Assembly: GCF_041529975.1 (NCBI RefSeq)
Contig: NZ_CP168030.1
Coordinates: 496,001 to 560,000 of the forward strand
Length of the DNA: 64,000 bases
Source of the DNA: Microbacterium maritypicum
Lineage (GTDB): Bacteria > Actinomycetota > Actinomycetes > Actinomycetales > Microbacteriaceae
Direction of reading: 5' to 3'
Each line of letters starts with the position of its first letter. Within the stretch, counting starts at the first letter, position 1. A program made the translations under genes and the position numbers. Below, in pieces: positions 8,642 through 16,000 of this stretch. The notes under the pieces are model-generated. The model saw nothing but the letters and a program-made list of their open reading frames with translations, did no database searches and was not told the origin of the DNA.

Positions 8642-9010
8642 ATGGCCAGGAAGATCGACATCATCGACGGACGTTCGGCACTGGATGCCGTTCGCGACGC
8701 GGATGCCGCCGGCGCGAAGCCGCAGCGGACCGACCTCGCCACCGCCGTGCGCTACCTCCTGCAGCTGCTCGACGAGAAGGCCCCGGGCAACAGCGTCGAG
8801 GTCCGAGTGCCTCCGTTCGGCGCGGTGCAGGTGATCCAGGGCCCCCGCCACACGCGCGGCACACCGCCGAACGTCGTCGAGATGGATGCCGCGACCTGGA
8901 TCGCGGTGGCCACGGGCACGGAGGTGTGGACGGATGCCGCGGCCGGCGGTCGCATCCATGCCTCCGGCACGCGCGCGGATCTCAGCGACGTGCTCCCGGT
9001 TCGTCCGTAA
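8642..9010 (+). CDS. sterol-carrier-family (SCP2-like) protein
   Basis: This 122-residue cytoplasmic protein matches the actinobacterial sterol carrier family: an N-terminal helical part (LATAVRYLLQLLDEKAPG), then the conserved VEVRVPPFGAVQVI and HTRGTPPNVVEMD. The family has the SCP2 fold seen in lipid-binding proteins and in the C-terminus of mycothiol maleylpyruvate isomerase relatives. It is probably a small lipid- or cofactor-binding protein; no enzymatic residues are obvious. It lies 3 bases downstream of the lipoprotein gene. Confidence 0.78.
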   Translation: MARKIDIIDGRSALDAVRDADAAGAKPQRTDLATAVRYLLQLLDEKAPGNSVEVRVPPFGAVQVIQGPRHTRGTPPNVVEMDAATWIAVATGTEVWTDAAAGGRIHASGTRADLSDVLPVRP

Positions 9011-9058
9011 CGCGAGCGCACGCAGAGGTGACGGCGGTCCGCCCCGGAGGGGTGCGGG

Positions 9059-9427
9059 TCATGCCCGGTCGTGGAGGGTGATCCGGTAGCCGTCGGGGTC
9101 GGAGAAGGTGAAGGTGCGACCGAAGGGGCCGTCGATCGGGTCGGCCACGATGGTGTGGCCGCCGGCGACGAGTCGATCGTGGATCGCCTGGACGTCGGTG
9201 GCGTGCAGCCAGATCGCGGCGCCGATTCCCGGCTGCGCGACATCGGTCAGGTCGGTGCCGGGCGCGATGTCCCGGAGCGCGAACGCGATCGGCGTCGTCT
9301 GGAACACGACGGCGTGCGGGGGGCCCGCCGGCGAGCGGATGAGTCCGAGGTAGTTCTCATAGAACGCCTGCGAGGCGGCGAGGTCGCGCGCCTGGAGGGA
9401 GAGGAAGTCGGGGCCGGTGACGGGCAT
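9059..9427 (-). CDS. VOC-family (glyoxalase/bleomycin-resistance) protein
   Basis: This 122-residue protein has two beta-alpha-beta-beta-beta halves typical of vicinal-oxygen-chelate proteins: FLSLQARDLAASQAFYENYLGL in the first half and AAIWLHATDVQAIHDRL ... FTFSDPDGYRITLHD in the second. Members are glyoxalases, dioxygenases or drug-binding resistance proteins. It is divergent from a MarR regulator and shares with it a 63-base intergenic region holding two operators, so it is probably repressed by that regulator and induced by a small ligand. The initiator ATG at 9427 sits between the operators and the conserved domain. Confidence 0.85.
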   Translation of the reverse strand: MPVTGPDFLSLQARDLAASQAFYENYLGLIRSPAGPPHAVVFQTTPIAFALRDIAPGTDLTDVAQPGIGAAIWLHATDVQAIHDRLVAGGHTIVADPIDGPFGRTFTFSDPDGYRITLHDRA

Positions 9428-9447
9428 GACGAGAGTCCTTCGTTTCG

Positions 9448-9463
9448 TGTCAGTTTTCTGACA
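9448..9463. promoter_or_regulatory. MarR operator 1 (perfect inverted repeat)
   Basis: TGTCAGTTTTCTGACA has 6-bp perfect arms around TTTT. It shares the half-site TGTCAG with a second palindrome whose centre is 28 bp away, in the VOC/marR divergent promoter region. Confidence 0.75.
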
Positions 9464-9474
9464 TGAGCAAGCGT

Positions 9475-9492
9475 ATGTCAGACTACTGACAT
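9475..9492. promoter_or_regulatory. MarR operator 2 overlapping the marR start codon
   Basis: ATGTCAGACTACTGACAT has 7-bp perfect arms around a 4-base spacer, and its last two bases are the first two of the regulator's ATG (9491). This placement fits tight autorepression. Confidence 0.78.
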
Positions 9493-9940
9493 GAGTCAAG
9501 ATCGCGCCGGCATCGAGCTCGACACGTCGCTGGGCTACCTGCTGAAGGAGGCGTCCAGCGCTCTCCGCGCCTCGATGGAGGAGGTACTGCGCCCGCTCGG
9601 CATGACCATCACGCACTATTCCTGCCTCGAGCTGCTCTCCCAGCGCCCCGGCCTCTCGAACTCCGAGCTCGCGCGCGGCGCGTTCGTCACCCGCCAGTCG
9701 ATGAACGTGCTGCTCCAGGCCCTCGAGCGGGACGGCTTCGTGACCAGGCCCGCCGAGCCGCCGGTCGGGAAGGCCCTCCCCGCCCGCCTCACCGACCGTG
9801 GCCGGCAGAGTCTCGCGAAGGCGACCGCCGCCGTCCGTTCGGTCGAGGTCCGGATGCTGTCGGGCATGACCGAGGCCGAGCAGGCGGGCGCGCGGAAGAT
9901 CCTCCGGGGCATGATCCGCTCCCTGCGCGACGAGGAGTAG
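9491..9940 (+). CDS. MarR-family transcriptional regulator
   Basis: This 149-residue winged-helix repressor has an N-terminal dimerisation helix (LGYLLKEASSALRASMEEVLRP split over residues 10-32), the recognition core (LSNSELARGAFVTRQSMNVLLQALERDGFVTR) and a wing with DRGRQSL. It probably controls itself and the divergent VOC gene through the two TGTCAG palindromes between them, and releases DNA on binding a phenolic or reactive compound. The ATG overlaps operator 2 and no Shine-Dalgarno is visible. Confidence 0.92.
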   Translation: MSQDRAGIELDTSLGYLLKEASSALRASMEEVLRPLGMTITHYSCLELLSQRPGLSNSELARGAFVTRQSMNVLLQALERDGFVTRPAEPPVGKALPARLTDRGRQSLAKATAAVRSVEVRMLSGMTEAEQAGARKILRGMIRSLRDEE

Positions 9941-9966
9941 TCCGGCGCGCGTGGCCGGGACGCGAC

Positions 9967-10740
9967 TCAGCGCCGAGCGACCACCAAAGGCACCCCCGTG
10001 GTCGGATGCGGGAACACGTCGACCGCCTGGCCGTAGACCTGCTCGATCCGCGCGGCCGTCAGCACCTCGGCGGCCGTGCCCGTTGCCGCGACCCGGCCGT
10101 CGGAGAGCAGCGTGACGCGGTCGGCGTGGGCGAGTGCGGCATTGAGGTCGTGCAGCACGATCGCCACGGCGATGCCGGCATCCGCCCGTCCACGGATCAG
10201 CCGCATGACGTCTTCGTGGTGCTTGAGGTCGAGCGCGGCGGTCGGCTCGTCGAGCAGCAGGATGCCGGTGCTCTGGGCGATCACGCGGGCGAGCGCGACG
10301 CGGGCGCGCTCGCCGCCGGAGAGCGAGGGCACCGCGCGGGCCTTGAGCGCCGTCACCTCGGTCTGCGCCATGGCCGCCGCCACCAGCTCGTCGTCATCGT
10401 CCGCCGCCGGCGTGCGCGCCCACGGCGTCCGACCCATGCGCACCACCTGCTCGGCGCTGAAGGGGAAGGTGACCGCGTTCTCCTGCAGCAGCACGGCGCG
10501 CTCCCGGGCGAGGAGGCGCGGCTTGACCTGTGCGATCGGCTGATCGTCGATCTCGACCGTTCCCGCCTGCGCGGTCACATCGCCGGCGAGCACCCCGAAG
10601 AGGGTGGACTTGCCCGCGCCGTTAGGGCCGACGAGCGCATGGGTCTCGCCGCTGTGGATCTCGATGGAGGCATCGTCGAGGATCGTCCGCCCCTCGCCGA
10701 CACGCACCGTGAGCCCCGAGCCGCGGAGCCGCGCGGTCAT
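9967..10740 (-). CDS. hmuV: heme ABC transporter ATP-binding protein
   Basis: This 257-residue ATPase of the heme importer has Walker A GPNGAGKST, Q-loop VLLQENAVTFPF, signature LSGGERARVALAR, Walker B ILLLDEPTAALD and switch His in VLHDLNAALAHAD. The Gln-Glu-Asn loop and the C-terminal VYGQAVDVFPHPTTGVPLV are typical of HmuV/FecE-type siderophore and heme ATPases. The ATG overlaps the permease stop by 4 bases (ATGA), so hmuT, hmuU and hmuV are coupled one after another. Confidence 0.92.
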   Translation of the reverse strand: MTARLRGSGLTVRVGEGRTILDDASIEIHSGETHALVGPNGAGKSTLFGVLAGDVTAQAGTVEIDDQPIAQVKPRLLARERAVLLQENAVTFPFSAEQVVRMGRTPWARTPAADDDDELVAAAMAQTEVTALKARAVPSLSGGERARVALARVIAQSTGILLLDEPTAALDLKHHEDVMRLIRGRADAGIAVAIVLHDLNAALAHADRVTLLSDGRVAATGTAAEVLTAARIEQVYGQAVDVFPHPTTGVPLVVARR

Positions 10741-11810
10741 GCCCAGCCTCCCGAACGGCGGCGCGTGCGCACGAGCAGCCACAGGAAGAACGGGCCGCCC
10801 ACGAGCGAGGTGATCATGCCGATCGGCAGGTCGGCGAGCGGCACGGCGGTGCGAGCGACGAGGTCGGCGACGGCGATGAGCAGTGCGCCGCCGAGCGCCG
10901 AGGCGATCACGAGCGGCAGGTGGGCGGGGCCGATCAGCATGCGCATCAGGTGCGGTACGACGAGCCCGGCGAAGCCGATGATCCCGGCGAAGGCGACGGC
11001 CGCGCACACCAGCAGGGCGACCGTCACGATGACCACGATCCGCAGCAGTTCGACGTTGACACCGAGGTGACGCGCGGTGCGCTCGCCGAGGGCGAAGAGA
11101 TCGAGGCTGGGTGCCACGATCAGTGCGACGACCACGCCGATAAGCACGAGTGGGGCCACCAGCTGGATGTTCGACCACAGGGCGCCGTTCAGCGAACCCA
11201 GCTGCCAGAACACGATCTGTTCGCGGGTCGACGTGGTGCCGAGGAAGGTGAAGAAGGCCATGCCGGCGCCCGCGATGGCGTTGATCGCGATGCCGGTGAG
11301 CAGCAGCGTCACGACCTCGGTGCGGCCTCCGGAGCGACTGATGAAGTACACCGAGAACACCGCGATCAGTCCGCCGAGGAACGCGAAGGCGGGCGTGGTC
11401 CACATCCCGAAGGTCGCGAGTCCGAACGTGATGCTCGCCGCCGCTCCGAGCGCCGCACCCGACGAGACGCCGACGACGCCGGCATCCGCGAGCGGGTTGC
11501 CGAAGATCGCCTGCATGAGCACGCCCGAGACGGCCAGTGCGGCGCCGACGAGGAGCCCGAGCACGATGCGCGGCATCCGCAGGTTGAAGATCACGCCGTA
11601 GTCGGAGGATGCCGCGGGCGCCCAGGCGGTGTCGATCCCGACGCCGCGCAGCAGCACGCCGACCAGCGCGGTGGGGGACAGGTCGTACTGCCCGCTCGTG
11701 ATCGAGACGACGCCGGTGATCGCGAGTGCGACGACCAGGCCGACCGTCACCAGGGCGAACCGGAGTCTCCGGTGCCTGGTCGGCGTCGGGGTGACGACCT
11801 CGCCGGTCAC
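10737..11810 (-). CDS. hmuU: heme ABC transporter permease (FecCD family)
   Basis: This 357-residue integral membrane protein of the BtuC/FecCD family has about ten predicted spans. Conserved stretches include LRMPRIVLGLLVGAALAVSG, GNPLADAGVVGVSSGAALGA and the ATPase-coupling loop AFAGIIGFAGLVVPHLMRM. It forms the channel for heme delivered by HmuT. GTG at 11810 overlaps the hmuT stop (GTGA), and the translation from there begins with a short charged cytoplasmic segment before the first span. Confidence 0.92.
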   Translation of the reverse strand: MTGEVVTPTPTRHRRLRFALVTVGLVVALAITGVVSITSGQYDLSPTALVGVLLRGVGIDTAWAPAASSDYGVIFNLRMPRIVLGLLVGAALAVSGVLMQAIFGNPLADAGVVGVSSGAALGAAASITFGLATFGMWTTPAFAFLGGLIAVFSVYFISRSGGRTEVVTLLLTGIAINAIAGAGMAFFTFLGTTSTREQIVFWQLGSLNGALWSNIQLVAPLVLIGVVVALIVAPSLDLFALGERTARHLGVNVELLRIVVIVTVALLVCAAVAFAGIIGFAGLVVPHLMRMLIGPAHLPLVIASALGGALLIAVADLVARTAVPLADLPIGMITSLVGGPFFLWLLVRTRRRSGGWA

Positions 11811-12913
11811 TTCGCGGGCTCGGGGGCGTACAGGGCGCGGGCCAGGGCGCCGATCACATCGGCGGTGCGCGGGCCGAAGCTGAGGATCTCGCTGTCGGCC
11901 ATGTCGATCACCCGACGGTGCGCTCCGGCCGGTGTCTCGGCGACGGCCGGGATCCGCTCGATCAAGCCGTCGATGCCCCCGACCGACTCGAGTCCATCGG
12001 TCATCATCACGAGCACGTCGGGCTGCGCGGCGACCAGGGCCTCCGCGGTCATCGGCTTCATGCCCTCCCAGCCGATCTCGGCCGCGACATCGACCCCGCC
12101 GACCGCGTCGATGAGGGAGTCGGCGCCGGAATCCTCGCCGAAGATGTAGTACACGTTCGCGCTGCCGCGCACGTAGAGAAAGAGCATGCGGGCGCGATCG
12201 GCCTCGTCGGCGGGCACGACCTCGGCGATCTCGGCGAGCGTCTCGTCGACCGAGGCGTCGAGCCGCGCGATGAGCGCCTCTCCCCGGCTGGGCACCCCGA
12301 GAGCCGTGGCGATCTCGGTGACCAGCTCGTCGGTGGTGTCGAGTCGCCGATCGCTGGAGATCACCACGACCGCGATGCCCGCGTCGCGTAGCTGCTGACG
12401 GACCTCCTTGGGACCGATCGTGGTGTCGGTGAGGACGACGGTCGGCGCGAGCTCGAGGATCGCCTCGGCGTTCAGTGTGTGTCCGGTCTTCGTGACGACC
12501 GGGAGGTCTTCCGTGCCGGCGAAGACGGTGGATGCGTCGCGGCCGACGACCTGATCGCCGAGTCCGAGGGCGAAGACGGTCGACGCGATCGTGCCCGAGA
12601 TGTCGATCGGGAGGATGCGGTCGACGTCGGTGATCTCGATCTCGCGGCCTTCGCTGTCGGTCACCGTGACCGGGAGCTTCGGCGCGGTGTCGTCGTCGAC
12701 GGCCTCGATCGCGCGGCTGGAGAGGCACGCGGTGGAAGGGCCCTCATGTCCGCGCACGTCGTCGATCACGTCGAGCGAGGAGAGCGGGACGGATGCCTGC
12801 GGGCAGGTGTCTTCGGCGGTGGCGGGTGGTGCGGCGGTCGCTCCGGGCTCGGCGCACGCGGTGAGACCCATGGCGAGAGCGGCGACGAGGAAGACGGCAA
12901 AGACGCGACGCAT
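11807..12913 (-). CDS. hmuT: heme-binding lipoprotein of the HmuTUV importer
   Basis: This 368-residue receptor has a lipoprotein signal peptide with lipobox LTAC, then a TroA/BtuF-like two-lobe binding fold (DRILPIDISGTIASTVFALGLGDQVVGRD as first lobe; later YIFGEDSGADSLIDAVGGVDVA). HmuT ligands heme through a His and a Tyr in homologues; candidates here are His142-region KTGHTLNAEAILEL and a Tyr of LYVRGSANVYYIFG. Translation begins at an ATG whose first base lies inside an iron box, and no Shine-Dalgarno is present. It is first in the hmuTUV operon, divergent from htaA. Confidence 0.92.
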   Translation of the reverse strand: MRRVFAVFLVAALAMGLTACAEPGATAAPPATAEDTCPQASVPLSSLDVIDDVRGHEGPSTACLSSRAIEAVDDDTAPKLPVTVTDSEGREIEITDVDRILPIDISGTIASTVFALGLGDQVVGRDASTVFAGTEDLPVVTKTGHTLNAEAILELAPTVVLTDTTIGPKEVRQQLRDAGIAVVVISSDRRLDTTDELVTEIATALGVPSRGEALIARLDASVDETLAEIAEVVPADEADRARMLFLYVRGSANVYYIFGEDSGADSLIDAVGGVDVAAEIGWEGMKPMTAEALVAAQPDVLVMMTDGLESVGGIDGLIERIPAVAETPAGAHRRVIDMADSEILSFGPRTADVIGALARALYAPEPAK

Positions 12914-12931
12914 TAGGCAAGGCTATCCTAA
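12913..12931. promoter_or_regulatory. DtxR/IdeR iron box for hmuTUV
   Basis: TTAGGCAAGGCTATCCTAA matches the DtxR/IdeR consensus TTAGGTTAGGCTAACCTAA at 16 of 19 positions. It overlaps the first base of the hmuT start codon and contains the probable -10 (TAGGAT read on the minus strand), so iron-loaded repressor would block polymerase directly. Confidence 0.88.
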
Positions 12932-12981
12932 AACTTGACGCGCGCTGATTCACACCTCTACGCTCAGGAACGCCGGCTTGC

Positions 12982-13000
12982 TTAGCCAAGCCTAACCAAC
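12982..13000. promoter_or_regulatory. second DtxR/IdeR iron box, htaA side
   Basis: Read on the minus strand, GTTGGTTAGGCTTGGCTAA matches the iron-box consensus at 14 of 19 positions. It lies 77 bases before the htaA start and 69 bp from the hmuT box, so each divergent unit appears to have its own operator. Confidence 0.75.
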
Positions 13001-13076
13001 ATTCGACCCTTCGTCCCGACTGCATTGCGGCACCGCCGGCGCGCGCTCTTCTGCGTGCCCGGAGCCGTGGAGAACC

Positions 13077-16000
13077 GTGAACGCCACAGCCACAGCATCC
13101 TCAGCGAGCACCCGCATACGCGTGCTGCTCGCTGCTTTCGTGTCCTTCCTCCTCGTCGCCGCCGGTGCGGTGATCGTTCCGCCCGCGCATGCCGCCGGTG
13201 CCGCGGTCACGGCGACGGTCGCCTCCGCGGCCCCCTCCGGCGTGAGCGTGCACGTGCAGGCGAGCGGCCTGCCCGAGGTCGAAGGCGCCTACGCGGCCCT
13301 CATCGTCAAGGGCACGGAATCCGGCCTCAGCGGCGGTGGCGGATACGCGGCGTTCGTGATGCCGACCGTCGCCGGAGGGACGAGCACGTTCACGCTCGAT
13401 GCGCAGGCCGGCTCGCTCGATCGGACGAAGTCCTACGAGGTGCTCGTGTGGCAGAAGCACTCGAACCCGAACGAGACGACGATCTACGGCCGCGGCGACG
13501 TCGCGATCTCCGCGGGGCAGTGGGACGCCGTGTTCGGTCCCGTGCCCACCGATCCCGGTACCGATCCGGGGACGGACCCCGGAACCGACCCGGGAACCGA
13601 TCCCGGTACTGACCCGGGCACCGATCCCGGTACCGATCCGGGCACCGATCCCGGGACTGACCCGGGCACCGATCCCGGTACCGATCCGGGTACCGATCCG
13701 GGTGAGACACCGTTCTCCCCGGCGATCGAGGTGTTCCTCGCCGACGGCGCGACCCCGGCGACCGGCACGGTCCTCAAGGCCGGCGACAAGGTCGTCGTGA
13801 AGGGCTCGGGTTACGACCCGGCGGCGAACGTCGGCGGGCGCGGGGTTCCGATCCCGAAGGACCTGCCGCAGGGCACGTACGTCGTGTTCGGCAACTTCGC
13901 CTCGGCGTGGCAGCCGTCCACCGGCGCGGCGTCGTCGACCCGCTCGGTCGGAGCACAGGTCTGGGCGCTCTCCGAGGGCGTGCTGAACCAGGTGCCGCAG
14001 CAGTATCAGGGTGCGATCCGCTCACAGTGGGTCGACATCGCGGATGACGGCACGTTCCAGACGACCCTCACTCTGAAGGACGCGGCAGCGACCCCGGGCT
14101 CCTATGGCGTCTACACCTACGGCGCCGGCGGAGTGTCCAACGCCGACCAGGAGCAGAGCATCGCCCTGACCTACTCCGAGACCGCTCTCGCCTCCGCGGC
14201 GGTGAAGACCGCGACCGCGAAGGACGGGCTGACCGTCACCGCATCCGCTTCGAAGCTGGGCGCGATCACCGGTGCGTACGCCGCGGTGATCGAGACGGGC
14301 ACCGAGGCGGACGTGACCGGCAGCGGCGGGTTCCTCGCGATGCAGTACGTGCGCTCGATCACCGGTGGCGCGTTCACCGTAGACCTGACGGCGGCCGCCG
14401 ACACGCTGGACCGCACGAAGTCCTACGAGGTCATCGTCTGGAAGCAGCACTCGAACCCCGACGCGAGCACGATCTACGCTCGTTCGGCGATCACCATCAC
14501 CGACGACCAGTGGGAGAGCCTGCAGCCCGCGCCGCTGACTCCGTCCATCGAGGTGTTCCTGGCCGATGGCACCACGCCGGCCGGCACCGCTGCTCTCAAG
14601 GCGGGCGACAAGGTCGTGGTGAAGGGCTCCGGCTACGACCCGGCGGCCAATGTCGGCGGTCGCGGGGTCCCGATTCCGAAGGACCTGCCGCAGGGTACCT
14701 ACGTGGTGTTCGGCAACTTCGCTTCCGCGTGGCAGCCGTCCACCGGTGCAGCGTCGTCGACGCGCTCGGTCGGAGCGCAGGTCTGGGCGCTCTCCGAGGG
14801 TGTGCTGAACCAGGTTCCTTCGCAGTATCAGGGGGCGATCCGCGCACAGTGGGTCGACATCGCGGATGACGGCACGTTCGAGGCGACCCTGACTCTGAAG
14901 GACGCGGCAGCGACCCCGGGTGCGTACGGCATCTACACGTACGCAGCGGGTGGCGTGGTCAACGCCGACCAGGAGCAGAGCGTCGCGCTCAACTACGGCG
15001 ACACTGCGGGCCTCACCGCCACGGTGAAGGCGGCGACGGCGAAGGACGGCCTGACCGTCACGGCGGCGGCCTCGAAGCTCGGTGACATCACGGGTGCATA
15101 TGTCGCGCTGATCGAGAAGGGCACCGAGGCGGATGTGACGGCCGGCGGCGGATTCCTCGCGATGCAGTACGTGCGCTCGATCACCGGCGGCGCGTTCAGC
15201 GTCGACCTGACGGCTGCGGCCGACACGCTCGACCGCACGAAGTCCTACGAGGTCATCGTCTGGAAGCAGCACACGATGCCGGGCGCCGACACCATCTACG
15301 CCCGTGCCACCGCGCCGGTCAGTGATGAGCAGTGGAACGCGATCTTCCCGGAGGGCCCCGCCCTCGGCGCGACCGTGAAGACGGCGACGGCGAAGGACGG
15401 TCTGACCGTCAGGGCCGCGGCCTCGAAGCTGGGCGACATCTCCGGCGCGTACGCCGCGCTGATCGAGAAGGGCACCGAGGCGGATGTGACGGCGGGCGGC
15501 GGATTCCTCGCGATGCAGTACGTGACGAAGATCACGTTCGGCGCGTTCGCGGCCGATCTCACGACGGCGGCGAAGAACCTCGACCGCACGAAGTCGTACG
15601 AGGTGATCGTGTGGAAGCAGCACACGATGCCGACCGCCGACACGATCTACGTGCGTGGCGATGTGACGATCACGGACGCCCAGTGGCGCACGCTGTTCGG
15701 CGAGAAGCCCACCGACCCGAAGCCTCCGACGACGCCGACGACTCCGCCGGCCAGCGTGCCCGGTGGTTCGCTCCGGTGGGCGATCTCCTCGGACTTCGCC
15801 AAGTACGTCACGGGCGGCATCGCACAGGGGACGATCTCGGTCTCCGACGGCGCGACGCGCTCGGGCAGCCAGTTCCAGTTCGGGCAGACCGTCGGGGGAG
15901 ACTTCGACGTGAAGACCGGGCTCGGCAGCGTCGTCTACCGGGGATCGGTGCGCTTCACGGGACACCACGGGGTGCTCGACGTGACCGTGTCGAACCCGCA

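Noticed and set aside
13548-13703. CRISPR-like array
   Set aside because: The 12-bp units are contiguous, without spacers, and are in-frame codons for TDPG.
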